Origin: JAXGPP01 sp040766885
GTDB taxonomy: Bacteria; Planctomycetota; Planctomycetia; Pirellulales; Thermoguttaceae
DNA: 64,000 nt
Reading direction: 5' to 3'
Assembly (NCBI GenBank): GCA_040766885.1
Contig: JAXGPP010000003.1
Span: 186,001-250,000 of the forward strand
Below the pieces are notes generated by a model that saw only the letters and a list, made by a program, of their open reading frames with translations, ran no database searches and had not been told where the DNA came from. How positions within the stretch are numbered: position 1 is the first letter of the stretch; each line of letters opens with the position of its first letter. This document shows positions 23,984 through 32,632 of the stretch, piece after piece. The position numbers were made by a program, and so were the translations under genes.

Positions 23984-25342
23984 CTACTTGTTGTCCGCTT
24001 TGGGCGGGGAGACCTTGAGCGATTCGACCTGCTCGAGCAACTTGTCCAACTGGCCGCGGAGTTTCTTCACCTCCGCACTCAGTTCGTCGATCTTCTTCTC
24101 CGCGTCTGGCCGAATCACCTGGATCACGGGAGCGGTTGGAAGGACAGGCTGCGTGAACTTCAACTGATCCGCCTTCAGTTCGAGGCCGTCGCCGGATTGA
24201 ACGACCACACGGCCATCGCGGCTGAAGATCCGAAACTGTTCCGGGTGAACCACCGTCATCCGGGCGGCCGGTTCGGGCGCTCCGGCGTGCGAGTCACCCG
24301 GTCGCTCGGCGAGCGTCACCTCGACTTCTTTCTCTTCTCCGTCGCGGCGGACGGCAACGCGGAGCTTGTCTCCCGGCCGTTTGTGCGCGATGATCGCCTG
24401 CGCCTGGTGAGCTTCGCGGACTTTCTCCCCGTCCATTGCCGTGATCAGATCGCCCGCGTTCAGTTCCGCTTTATTCGCCGGGCTGTTTGGCAGCGACTCG
24501 CGGATTTCGATTCCCTCCTCCCCGTTCTGCATGGAGATCCCGAGCCATGCGGGCCGTAGCGTGACGACCTCCTCTCCGGGCGACTGCTTCAGAAGCGCAT
24601 CGAGATACCGGGCCGGGATAACGTAAGTCACCGCGGGCATCTCCGGAATGCGCGGCGGTGCCAGGAGTGTCGTTCCCGGTACTGGTTCAACATGGAACCG
24701 CTGATCGGGCGCCGACTCGCGGTACAGATAGACGATGCCCACGAGTCTGCCCTGGAGATCCACCACCGGCGCGCCGCCGCTGCCGGGTTCTACCCGAAGA
24801 TCGGTCTGCCAGACGTCGGCCGGCACATAGACCCCTTTGCCGTCGGCGGCGACGATCCCCCGTGCCACTGTGGGCTTGGCGTCGCCGTCGCAGTACACCG
24901 TGGCGATCTCCTGCCCCAGCCTGGCAGGCTCATCCGTCGGCGACACGTACGCCAGATCCTCGGCGTCGACCTTGAGCAGGCACAGATTGGACCGGAGGTC
25001 CTCGACGACGAGCCGCGCCGGCAAACGCCGTCCGTCCTGAAGCGTGATTTCGTACTTCGCCTTGCGGGCGTCGGGCTGCAAAAGCGTAACAACCAGCCCG
25101 TGCGCCGAGACCACGGTGCCGCTAGTCTGACTGATTCGGCTGAAAGCCGGCATCGGCTGCCCGATGAACCCGGGCGGAATCGGGGGCGGCTGGCTTTCAC
25201 TGGCCGGCCAGGTGGCTTGCACCGACACGGCCGTTGGAAGCAGCTTTTCCACCACCCCGGCCAACCCCGCACCCTCGGCAGCATAAGCGGCGGAACTGGC
25301 GGCCAGCCAGGCCACAGCCAGCATGGCGACATAGCCTCTCAT
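23984..25342 (-). CDS. HtrA-like trypsin-fold PDZ protein, catalytic His and Asp not conserved
   Basis: A 452-residue secreted protein: signal peptide (residues 1-21), trypsin-like region (about 25-250), PDZ domain (about 262-345; WLGISMQNGEEGIEI and AGDLITAMDGEKV) and a C-terminal coiled coil (IDELSAEVKKLRGQLDKLLE). The nucleophile region VWQTDLRVEPGSGGAPVVDL matches the HtrA QTDA-x-NPGNSGGP block, with Ser188. Where HtrA has TNNHVV this protein has VVTLLQPD, and the catalytic-Asp strand reads DLRSNLCLLKVD, with Asn119 for Asp. So it looks like a pseudo-protease, perhaps a sensor or chaperone. It is the third gene of a sigma/anti-sigma operon, 21 bases after the second. Confidence 0.82.
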   Translation of the reverse strand: MRGYVAMLAVAWLAASSAAYAAEGAGLAGVVEKLLPTAVSVQATWPASESQPPPIPPGFIGQPMPAFSRISQTSGTVVSAHGLVVTLLQPDARKAKYEITLQDGRRLPARLVVEDLRSNLCLLKVDAEDLAYVSPTDEPARLGQEIATVYCDGDAKPTVARGIVAADGKGVYVPADVWQTDLRVEPGSGGAPVVDLQGRLVGIVYLYRESAPDQRFHVEPVPGTTLLAPPRIPEMPAVTYVIPARYLDALLKQSPGEEVVTLRPAWLGISMQNGEEGIEIRESLPNSPANKAELNAGDLITAMDGEKVREAHQAQAIIAHKRPGDKLRVAVRRDGEEKEVEVTLAERPGDSHAGAPEPAARMTVVHPEQFRIFSRDGRVVVQSGDGLELKADQLKFTQPVLPTAPVIQVIRPDAEKKIDELSAEVKKLRGQLDKLLEQVESLKVSPPKADNK

Positions 25343-25363
25343 CGCAGCACTCCCTTCCTCTTG

Positions 25364-25894
25364 TCACAACAGGTTTACCGACGCCCCATCTTCGGTCCCA
25401 AGCACCCGGCGAACGGCCGCCTGCTCAGCGGGCGAAAGATCGCCGAAACGAACTTCCTCGACACGCTGAGGCAAGTGAATCCCTGCCCCGACGATCCGCT
25501 GCTCGCCCCCCTCGTCAATTGTCATAAGAAACAGCCGCGGCAACGACGAATCCGCCGTCAGCGGTGCGTCCCGTACGATCGGCGTTTCCCTCCCGCCGCG
25601 CAGCGGCGACTCGCCGGTCCCGTTGTCAGCGAGCGATCCGGCCCGATGTGGGACGACAGGCCGAGAGGAACGCTCGGGCCCACCGCCAAGAAGTCCGTAG
25701 CCAGCCAGCACGCCGGCCACAACCGCGCCCATCGCCGCAACCGAAGCCCATCGCCGTTGCCGGAGACGGCGCCGACGAGCGCCCTCCACCCACAGCGCCG
25801 GCGGCGGCACATGCCGTCCCTGCTCGCGAAACAACTGCTCTGCTTCATCATGCAGCCGTCGCTCCAGTGCCGACGGCTCGCTTGGCTCGTTCAT
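25364..25894 (-). CDS. Single-pass membrane protein, putative anti-sigma factor
   Basis: A 176-residue protein: an N-terminal helical cytoplasmic part (ALERRLHDEAEQLFREQGRH), a basic stop-transfer (RRRRLRQRRW), one membrane helix (ASVAAMGAVVAGVLAGYGLL) and a periplasmic tail of about 100 residues. This topology, and a start codon only five bases after the sigma-factor stop, indicate a translationally coupled anti-sigma partner. I do not see a canonical zinc (HxxxCxxC) anti-sigma motif, so the call is by position and topology. ATG 25894 is used; the frame is open upstream only because it overlaps the sigma gene. Confidence 0.7.
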   Translation of the reverse strand: MNEPSEPSALERRLHDEAEQLFREQGRHVPPPALWVEGARRRRLRQRRWASVAAMGAVVAGVLAGYGLLGGGPERSSRPVVPHRAGSLADNGTGESPLRGGRETPIVRDAPLTADSSLPRLFLMTIDEGGEQRIVGAGIHLPQRVEEVRFGDLSPAEQAAVRRVLGTEDGASVNLL

Positions 25895-25899
25895 CGACC

Positions 25900-26454
25900 T
25901 TACCTCTCGCGAAGTGCCGCCACGGGCGAGTGCGATGCGGCCGGCTGTGTGCCGGTCATCGGTTCCCCTAGTTTTCGCTCCAATGCTGCGCGGGCTTGGA
26001 AAAGCCGCGAGCGGACCGTCCCCACGGGGCACGACATCACCTCGGCAATTTCCTCGTAGCTCAGTTGTTCCGAGTAGCGCAGCACGATGGCGTGGCGCTG
26101 CGGCTCCGGCAGTTCGGCCACCGATGCCCACAGTGTTCCGCCCCATTCCCGGCGGATCGCCGGCATGTCGGCCGGCTCTTCCGCCTGTCGCTCGCGCCGC
26201 GCGAACCAGCCGAGCCACCGCCGCCACGACCGCTGCCGACCGCGCAGCCGCCGCCTGTGTTGCGCCAGCAGGATCGCGTAGAGCCACGTTCCGGCCCGGC
26301 TCCGGTCGGCCAGCCGCCGCCAGGACCGCATTGCCTCCAAAAACGTCTCCTGGGCCAGATCGTCGGCGTCCCAGCGGTTGCCGCTCATCACGAGCGCAGC
26401 TCGATGGATCCTTGGGTAATGTTCCTCAACGAGGTCCTGATACTCGTTCGGCAA
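25900..26454 (-). CDS. ECF-type RNA polymerase sigma factor
   Basis: A 184-residue alternative sigma factor of the extracytoplasmic-function group. Region 2 is visible as YPRIHRAALVMSGNRWDADD and LAQETFLEAMRSWRRL, with the DDLAQETF core that binds the -10 element. Region 4 is ELPEPQRHAIVLRYSEQLSY and EEIAEVMSCPVGTVRSRLFQ with ARAALERKL, the helix-turn-helix reading the -35. The linker is unusually basic (RRRLRGRQRSWRRW). The operon continues with a membrane protein and an HtrA-like PDZ protein, recalling the E. coli RpoE, RseA and DegS logic. Targets are unknown. Confidence 0.93.
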   Translation of the reverse strand: MPNEYQDLVEEHYPRIHRAALVMSGNRWDADDLAQETFLEAMRSWRRLADRSRAGTWLYAILLAQHRRRLRGRQRSWRRWLGWFARRERQAEEPADMPAIRREWGGTLWASVAELPEPQRHAIVLRYSEQLSYEEIAEVMSCPVGTVRSRLFQARAALERKLGEPMTGTQPAASHSPVAALRER

Positions 26455-26563
26455 GGTTCACCCGATCGGGCCGGTTCGCCGCGGGCCGAAGAGGGCCGCT
26501 ATTCACCCTATTAGTTCCCGCCCGGCCCAAGAAGTTCAAGCCGCCAGCCGGAATTTCCCCGTG

Positions 26564-26584
26564 GGGCAGGCTGAAAGCCTGCCC
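26564..26584. repeat. Small perfect palindrome in the sigma/ABC intergenic gap
   Basis: GGGCAGGCT, GAA, AGCCTGCCC: two perfect 9-base arms with a three-base loop, in the 259-base region between the divergent sigma-factor and ABC genes. The form matches the short-loop palindromes at 20945 and 32728 but has a different arm sequence. Confidence 0.55.
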
Positions 26585-26713
26585 TATTGCCCCCGGCGGA
26601 GCGGCGTCCTACTTTGAAGTTCAATATCCTTGGTCCGTCGACGAATAAGACGAAAGACCCGCGCTGCGCGATGGCACGAGCGCCAAGTTTGATCCGCCAC
26701 GAAAGGGCTACGC

Positions 26714-27733
26714 GTGGAACCGGCTATCCGTACTCGGAATCTCACCAAGGTTTACGGCAACCGTACGATCGCCGTCAACGACATGAACCTGGAGGTCCCT
26801 CGCGGGGCCGTTTTTGGCTTGCTGGGGCCGAACGGCGCCGGCAAGACCACCACGTTGCGACTCCTGCTGGGCTTGCAGCGGCCCACGGCCGGGACCGCAC
26901 ACATTTTCGGCAAGCAGTGCGGCGCCAACGCGGTGGGCGTGCGCCAATTGATCGGCTATCTGCCCACTAACCCCAAGCTGCCGGGTCACTTGCGACCGAT
27001 TGAGTACCTCGACCTCCTGGGCCAGCTTTGCCGCCTGCCGGCCGGCGTCCGCCGCCCGCGGCTCACCTCGTTGCTGCGTGCGGTGGGGCTTTTGGGAACG
27101 ACCGGGCAACGGATTCAGACGATGTCGACCGGCGAGACCACCCGGCTGGGAATCGCCGCCTCGCTGGTTGCCGACCCGCCCCTGCTGATCTGGGACGAAC
27201 CGACTGCCGGACTCGATCCTGCCGCCCGGCGGTTCACGCTCGATCTGATCCGCGAGTTGGGCAAGAACCGCACCATCGTGGTTGCCACGCATATACTGAG
27301 CGACATCGACCAGGTGTGCGACTACGTCGGCGTCATGCACGAGGGGCGGATGATTTTCTCGGGCACGATGCAGGACATGAAACGCCGCTTGCGGCACGAC
27401 GATTTCTCGCTCGAGCTGGAGGGGGACCCGGCTGACATTGGCCGCCTGGCCGAGCGGGCTTCCGAAGTGCCGGGCGTCGCCGCCAAGGCCGCTACGGGAC
27501 AATCCCTCATCATCCGAGTGGCCGACAGCCGCTGCCGGGCCGATGCACTTGCCGACGTGCTCAAGCTCGTCCACAGTTCACAACTCAACCTGCAGGCGAT
27601 CCATTCCGGCCTCAACGAAACCGAAAACGCCTACTTGCAGCTCCTCCAAGAGGACGAATCGCATGGATTCCACCGTTTCGACACCGACGCTCGCGCTTCG
27701 CATGCTCCCCTCCCTGGCGATTCTCAAGTATGA
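26714..27733 (+). CDS. ABC transporter ATP-binding protein
   Basis: A 339-residue ATPase of the ABC-2 exporter type. It shows Walker A (GPNGAGKTT), the Q-loop region, a signature variant MSTGETTRLGIAASL, Walker B (PPLLIWDEPTAGLDP) and the H-loop (VVATHILSD). The canonical LSGGQ is changed to MSTGE, as is usual for this subfamily. The last 24 residues overlap the start of the permease gene in another frame (71 bases), so the two are translationally coupled. The exported substrate is unknown. Confidence 0.93.
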   Translation: MEPAIRTRNLTKVYGNRTIAVNDMNLEVPRGAVFGLLGPNGAGKTTTLRLLLGLQRPTAGTAHIFGKQCGANAVGVRQLIGYLPTNPKLPGHLRPIEYLDLLGQLCRLPAGVRRPRLTSLLRAVGLLGTTGQRIQTMSTGETTRLGIAASLVADPPLLIWDEPTAGLDPAARRFTLDLIRELGKNRTIVVATHILSDIDQVCDYVGVMHEGRMIFSGTMQDMKRRLRHDDFSLELEGDPADIGRLAERASEVPGVAAKAATGQSLIIRVADSRCRADALADVLKLVHSSQLNLQAIHSGLNETENAYLQLLQEDESHGFHRFDTDARASHAPLPGDSQV

Positions 27734-28568
27734 GGCCCTCACACTCCTGTCGAGTTGGCTGGTGCGGCTGTGGATCAGCGCATCGGCAGTGCTCACATTG
27801 CTGTTCATCCTTGCCAACTGGGGCCAGATGCAGTCGCCGGCGCTGGTGGCGGTGATCCTGTTTCCGTACCTCATCTTTCCGTGGTTCCTGGCGGTGATGG
27901 TGCTGGGCGTGGAGCCGGTCTCGGGGGCGCGCGTCGACGCCCTGGCCGACGGGATCCTGAGCCGGCCGATCACGCGGCACGAGTACCTGCTCGGCTCTTG
28001 GGGAGCCCGCGTGCTGGTCGTGCTCGGGGCTTACCTCGCGGTGGTCGTGCCGGCGGTGCTCCTCATCGGGCTTGCGAAGCGGAACGTCTCCGGCGAAACG
28101 ATCACTCTATACGGCGCCGTCGCGGCCCTGGCCGTGGTGGCGATCGTGCTCACACTGCAAGTCTCGCTGGCGTTTCTCGCCGGAACGCTGCTCCGGCGAC
28201 CGCTGCTGGCGATGATGGTGCTGGTGTTCCTCTGGTATCCGGTGAGCACGGTCCTGCACACCTTCTCGCTCGAAGAATTCTCGCCGATCAGCCTGAACCA
28301 GGCTCTGCCGACGCTGTTGAGAACGCCCTGGAGCGAGAGCGAGGACTTGCCGCAGTCGGCAAACGCGAGTCTCGATGAGTTGAGCGAAGAGGCGGCCCGG
28401 TTCCTCGCGGCATTCGGCGGTCCGGCGCCCGCGCCGAAGAAAGGCGCCTTTTACGAGCAGGGCGATTACGACGACTTTTCGCTGCTGCGCGTAGTACTCG
28501 GCTACGGCGTCCCGACCGTGCTGGCCCTCGGGCTGGCCATGGCCATATTCTGCAGCCGCGATCTGTAG
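27663..28568 (+). CDS. ABC-2 type permease
   Basis: A 301-residue inner-membrane protein with about six hydrophobic helices (for example SASAVLTLLFILANW, VAVILFPYLIFPWFLAVMVL, RVLVVLGAYLAVVVPAVLLI, VVAIVLTLQVSLAFLAGTLL and YGVPTVLALGLAMAIFCSRD). It is the membrane partner of the overlapping ATPase. ATG 27663 is preferred, with AGAGGA 8-13 bases upstream and the first helix soon after; the frame is open further left, inside the ATPase gene, but those residues look random. A hydrophilic loop of about 70 residues precedes the last helix. Confidence 0.85.
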   Translation: MDSTVSTPTLALRMLPSLAILKYEALTLLSSWLVRLWISASAVLTLLFILANWGQMQSPALVAVILFPYLIFPWFLAVMVLGVEPVSGARVDALADGILSRPITRHEYLLGSWGARVLVVLGAYLAVVVPAVLLIGLAKRNVSGETITLYGAVAALAVVAIVLTLQVSLAFLAGTLLRRPLLAMMVLVFLWYPVSTVLHTFSLEEFSPISLNQALPTLLRTPWSESEDLPQSANASLDELSEEAARFLAAFGGPAPAPKKGAFYEQGDYDDFSLLRVVLGYGVPTVLALGLAMAIFCSRDL

Positions 28569-28626
28569 GCGCGCGCAAGGGCCCGGCAGAACGAGGCCGG
28601 CGTGGATGCCGCCGCCCGGCCGCTCC

Positions 28627-28869
28627 TCAACGCACGTAACCGGCGATGAAATCGACGGCGTCGCCCACGGTCTTGACCGACAGGGCGGCATCCTCTTCCA
28701 TATCGATGTCGAACTCGGCCTCAAACGCCGCCACGAGTTCGACCGATTGCGTGCTCTCGGCGCCCAGGTCGAAAACGAAATGGCTGGTCGGTTCGACCAT
28801 CCCTTCGTCGACTTTGAGCACGTGCGACACGACTTTGACCACGCGCCGCTCGATCTCGTCCCTGTTCAT
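28627..28869 (-). CDS. Acyl carrier protein
   Basis: An 80-residue acyl carrier protein. The phosphopantetheine site is Ser39 in FDLGAESTQSVELVAAFEAE, where the more common reading is LGADSL; the rest of helix II (VELVAAFEAEFDIDMEED) is standard. It lies three bases after the stop of the acyl-CoA synthetase gene on the same strand, so the two are almost certainly co-translated. It is not part of a fatty-acid synthesis cluster here. It may hold an acyl or other thioester intermediate made by the neighbouring synthetase. Loading by a phosphopantetheinyl transferase would be required. Confidence 0.9.
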   Translation of the reverse strand: MNRDEIERRVVKVVSHVLKVDEGMVEPTSHFVFDLGAESTQSVELVAAFEAEFDIDMEEDAALSVKTVGDAVDFIAGYVR

Positions 28870-28872
28870 GGC

Positions 28873-31035
28873 TCACCTCAAACGGATGCGAACGTCGGCC
28901 ACGCTGCACCCAGCCCCAAAAGGACCGACGATCAACGGGTTGACATCCAATTCGGAAATCCGCTCCAGATCGACGACAAGCTGTGCCACGCGCATCAGCG
29001 CATCTTCCACGGCCGGCACATCGGCCACCGGCGCTCCGCGAAACGCTTCAAGCATCCGATAGGCCTTCACACGTTGGATCATCCGCGCCGCGGCGGCCCG
29101 GCCAAGCGGCGCCAGACCGAAGGTCACATCGCCCAGCAGTTCGACCATCACGCCACCGATGCCGAACATCACCAGCGGCCCGAAGCTGGGGTCGCGCCTT
29201 GCGCCGAGAATCACCTCGCGACCGGCGGGGATCATCGGCCGCACCAGCACTCCGCGGACGCCATCGCCGGGCAGGACCGTGGCCAGATGCTCCATCATCC
29301 GCTCGTAGGCCGCGCGGACTTCGTCGGCACAGCGAAGGTCCAACGCCACCGCGCCCAGTTCCGTCTTGTGCACGATATGTGGCCCAGTCGCGCGGAGCAC
29401 CGCCGGATAGCCCACCTCGCCGGCCGCCAGCACCGCCTCCTTGGCCGAACGGCACATTTGATACTCGGGCACCGGCAACCCGTACGCCGCCAGCACGGCC
29501 AGCGAGTGCTCCTCATCGAGGTATCCGGGCGGCGCGTCGCGGACGATCGCTTCGGCGGCCGCGCGATCGACGGCCATCGGCTCGGGCTTGTCGGGCGGCT
29601 GCGCTCGCCAGTGGCGGATCCGCTGCACGTCGGCCATCGCGCGGCATGCCCATTCGGGAAGAATGTAGTGCGGAATATGCGCTTCCTGGAGGAGGTGAAC
29701 CCCGGTTGCCACGTCGGTGGCCCCCATGAACGAGCAGGCAAGCGGTTTCGTGGCCCGCTCCTCAATGCGGCAGATGCCCTGCGCGATCGCCTCGATGTTG
29801 GTCATCGACTGCGGCGTCAGGATCACCAGGGCCTGGTCGACTTCCGCATCGTCAAGAACCGTTTCCAGGGCCGCCATGTACCGTTCCGCCCGCGCGTCGC
29901 CGATCACATCGACCGGGTTCTTGACATTGGCCGTCGCGGGCAGCACCGCTCGCAATTTGGCCATCGTCGAATCCGAAAGGCGCGGCACCGCCAGCCCCAC
30001 ATCGATCGCCGCGTCGGTGGCCATCACCCCCGGACCGCCCGCGTTGGTCACGATCGCCAGGCGGTTGCCGGCGGGCATCGGCTGGTAGACATACATCGTC
30101 GCCGAGTTGAACAGCTCTTCCACGCTGCGGACGCGGAGAATGCCCGAGTCGAGAAAGACCCCCTCGCACACGGCGTCCTCGGCAGCCAGCGATCCGGTGT
30201 GGCTCGCCGCCGCGTCGGCCCCCTGCGGCGTGCGGCCCGCCTTGATCGCCAGGATCGGCTTGGCCCCCGGGCCCCGGGTGATCCGCTGGGCTACCTCCAT
30301 CAACCGCCGGCCGTCGCGAAGCTCCTCGAGGTAGAGCAGAATCACGTCGGTCTGCTTGTCCTCGTGCAAGTACTCAAGCAGATCGATCTCGGTAATCCCG
30401 GCCTTGTTGCCGAAACTGATGAATTTCGAGAACCCGATCCCTTTCTCGCGGGCGTAATCGAGCACCGCCGTGCACAACGCCCCCGACTGGCTCAAGAACC
30501 CGATCCGGCCGACATGCGGCATCTTGCGGGCAAATGAGGCGTTAAGTTGCACCTCGGGGTCGGTATTGATGCCTCCCAGGCAATTCGGACCGACCATCGC
30601 GATGCCGTACTCGGCGGCAATCGCTTTGAGCCGCTCCTCGCGGCGGGCGCCTTCCGGCCCCACCTCGCGAAAACCGGCCGAAATCACAATGGCCGCCTTG
30701 ATCCCCTTCTTGCCGCACTGCTCCAGCGCCCGATCGACCACCTCGGCCGGAAACACGATCACCGCCAGATCGACCGGCTCTTCGATGTCGACCACATAGC
30801 GATAGGCGGGCACCTCGCAGATGCTCCGCTTGCCGGGGGCGACGGGAAAGACTCTGCCTTTGAAGCCCCCGACGACGATATTCTGGAAAATATCGAAAGG
30901 AACGGTGCCCGGCGTGGCGGTGACTCCCACCACGGCGACACTGCGGGGACTGAAAACCGCATCCAGCGAATGAGCTGATGACGCCGATGGCGCGTGCTTT
31001 TCGATCACTCGCGACCCGAAGTCGTCGCGTATCAT
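28873..31035 (-). CDS. Acetate--CoA ligase (ADP-forming)-type acyl-CoA synthetase
   Basis: A 720-residue fused protein of the NDP-forming acyl-CoA synthetase superfamily. The N-terminal CoA-binding domain has SPRSVAVVGVTATPGTVPFD and MVGPNCLGGIN. The succinyl-CoA-synthetase-like ligase domain has the phospho-His region GADAAASHTGSLAAEDAVCE. The C-terminal ATP-grasp domain has VLRATGPHIVHKTELGAVAL and GRREVILGARRDPSFGPLVM-like motifs ending in ELDVNPLIV. The reaction is acyl-CoA plus ADP plus phosphate to acid plus CoA plus ATP, or the reverse. ATG 31035 follows AAGGAGGTGCGT. An acyl carrier protein follows after three bases, an unusual partner for this enzyme class. Confidence 0.9.
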   Translation of the reverse strand: MIRDDFGSRVIEKHAPSASSAHSLDAVFSPRSVAVVGVTATPGTVPFDIFQNIVVGGFKGRVFPVAPGKRSICEVPAYRYVVDIEEPVDLAVIVFPAEVVDRALEQCGKKGIKAAIVISAGFREVGPEGARREERLKAIAAEYGIAMVGPNCLGGINTDPEVQLNASFARKMPHVGRIGFLSQSGALCTAVLDYAREKGIGFSKFISFGNKAGITEIDLLEYLHEDKQTDVILLYLEELRDGRRLMEVAQRITRGPGAKPILAIKAGRTPQGADAAASHTGSLAAEDAVCEGVFLDSGILRVRSVEELFNSATMYVYQPMPAGNRLAIVTNAGGPGVMATDAAIDVGLAVPRLSDSTMAKLRAVLPATANVKNPVDVIGDARAERYMAALETVLDDAEVDQALVILTPQSMTNIEAIAQGICRIEERATKPLACSFMGATDVATGVHLLQEAHIPHYILPEWACRAMADVQRIRHWRAQPPDKPEPMAVDRAAAEAIVRDAPPGYLDEEHSLAVLAAYGLPVPEYQMCRSAKEAVLAAGEVGYPAVLRATGPHIVHKTELGAVALDLRCADEVRAAYERMMEHLATVLPGDGVRGVLVRPMIPAGREVILGARRDPSFGPLVMFGIGGVMVELLGDVTFGLAPLGRAAAARMIQRVKAYRMLEAFRGAPVADVPAVEDALMRVAQLVVDLERISELDVNPLIVGPFGAGCSVADVRIRLR

Positions 31036-31245
31036 ACGCACCTCCTTGGCATGTCGATGGGCACGCCGTACTGCCCGAGAGAGGCGGGTGAGGCACGATC
31101 TGCGGTGGAACCATCCACCGCTGTGCACCAATATCGCGCCAGCACGAACATCTGTCAACCTTCGCTCGACTGCCGACTGCTGGACGGGCACCACTCGCTA
31201 GCTTAAATTGGCTTGCGCTCCACCCGTCCCTCCAGGAGACCTGCC

Positions 31246-32589
31246 ATGGCTCGCTGCGGGCTGCCGTGCGTCGCAGTCATTCTCTTCGCCGGATCGGCGG
31301 CCTGCTTGGCTGCGGCGACGAGCCTCTCCGGACCCGACGGCTGGTCGGCCAACTCGCCCCGGCCGGAAATCGCCCCCGAATTCTTGGTCGAACCGGACCG
31401 GGGCCGCGACGGCCCCGCCCTGGTCGTCGCCTGCGATGATCGCGAAGGCCTCCACGGCGTGTGGAGCAAGACCTGGCCCGTCACCGGCGGCATGCACTAC
31501 CGCTTCAGCGCCTGGCGGAAGGCCGACGGAATCGACTCCCCCAGGCGCTGCGTCCTGGCGACGATCGACTGGCAGAATGCCCAGGGCCGCCGGGTGACCC
31601 GGGATGCGCCGACACGGATGCGCTACATGCCCGGCACGCTCCCCACCGCCGAACCGGAACTACCCTCCGACGGCCAGACCGACGCGGCCGGCTGGACCGA
31701 ACTGGGCGGCGTTTATCGCGCCCCCACCAACGCGACCCAGGCGGTCGTCTCACTGCACGTTCGCTGGGCGTCGAACAGCCGCGTGCGGTGGAGCGACGTG
31801 ACACTGGAAGAGACTTCACCACCGCCCGCCCGAAAAGCTCGCTTGGCCACCGTCCACTTCCGGCCCGAAGGGGGCGCTACCGCGGCCGACAACTGCCGGA
31901 TGTACGAGCCTTTCATCGCCGAAGCAGCCCAGCAGCGTGCCGACCTGGTGGTCCTTGGAGAAGCGATAACGCTGGTCGGCCGGCGGCCTGCCGCCGACGC
32001 GGCCGATGCGGCGGAACCCATCCCCGGTCCGTCGACCGAGTACTTCGGCGGCTTGGCGAAGAAGCACAACCTTTACATTGTCGCCGGCCTTTATGAGCGG
32101 AGCGGACCGCTCGTCTACAACGTCGCCGTGTTGCTGGGCCCTGACGGCAACCTCGTCGGCACGTACCGAAAGGTAGCCCTGCCGCGGGGCGAATGGGAGG
32201 CAGTGGCGCCCGGCAGCGAGTATCCGGTATTCGACACCCGGTTCGGCCGCTTGGGAATGATGGTCTGCTACGACGGATTCTTTCCCGAGGTTGCCCGCGA
32301 ACTGGCCGCTCGCGGCGCCGAAGTGATTGCCTTCCCGGTCTGGGGCTGCGATCCGGCCCTGGCCGCGGCGCGGGCGATCGAGAATCAGGTGTTCGTCGTC
32401 AGCAGCACCTATACCGGCACTCAGGCCAATTGGATGATCAGCGCCATCTACGACCAGGCGGGTCACGTACTCGCCCAGGCCAAGGATTGGGGAACCGTGG
32501 CCGTGGCCGAGGTAGACCTGAACGAGCCAGCCCACTGGCCCAGCCTGGGCGACTTCAAAGCGGAAGTGAACCGGCACCGGCCGGAGTGA
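31246..32589 (+). CDS. Secreted carbon-nitrogen hydrolase (nitrilase superfamily)
   Basis: A 447-residue protein with a signal peptide (residues 1-24) and an N-terminal extension of about 160 residues that reads like a carbohydrate-binding or beta-sandwich module (WYR-type strands GVWSKTWPVTGGMHYRFSAW). The nitrilase domain follows from residue about 200 with the Glu-Lys-Cys triad: Glu239 (VVLGEAITL), Lys309 (TYRKVALPRGEW) and Cys341 (MVCYDGFFPE). It hydrolyses an amide or nitrile; the substrate is unknown. CAGGAGACCTGCC precedes ATG 31246. The added secretion signal and N-terminal module are typical of planctomycete versions and set it apart from the usual cytoplasmic enzymes. Confidence 0.9.
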   Translation: MARCGLPCVAVILFAGSAACLAAATSLSGPDGWSANSPRPEIAPEFLVEPDRGRDGPALVVACDDREGLHGVWSKTWPVTGGMHYRFSAWRKADGIDSPRRCVLATIDWQNAQGRRVTRDAPTRMRYMPGTLPTAEPELPSDGQTDAAGWTELGGVYRAPTNATQAVVSLHVRWASNSRVRWSDVTLEETSPPPARKARLATVHFRPEGGATAADNCRMYEPFIAEAAQQRADLVVLGEAITLVGRRPAADAADAAEPIPGPSTEYFGGLAKKHNLYIVAGLYERSGPLVYNVAVLLGPDGNLVGTYRKVALPRGEWEAVAPGSEYPVFDTRFGRLGMMVCYDGFFPEVARELAARGAEVIAFPVWGCDPALAAARAIENQVFVVSSTYTGTQANWMISAIYDQAGHVLAQAKDWGTVAVAEVDLNEPAHWPSLGDFKAEVNRHRPE

Positions 32590-32632
32590 ACCAGAACGTA
32601 GCGGGGCACCAATTCAAGTCGGAGAACCAACC

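Noticed and set aside
28606..30537. 643-codon plus-strand frame opposite the acyl-CoA synthetase
   Set aside because: His/Arg-rich mirror of a well supported gene; a shadow frame.
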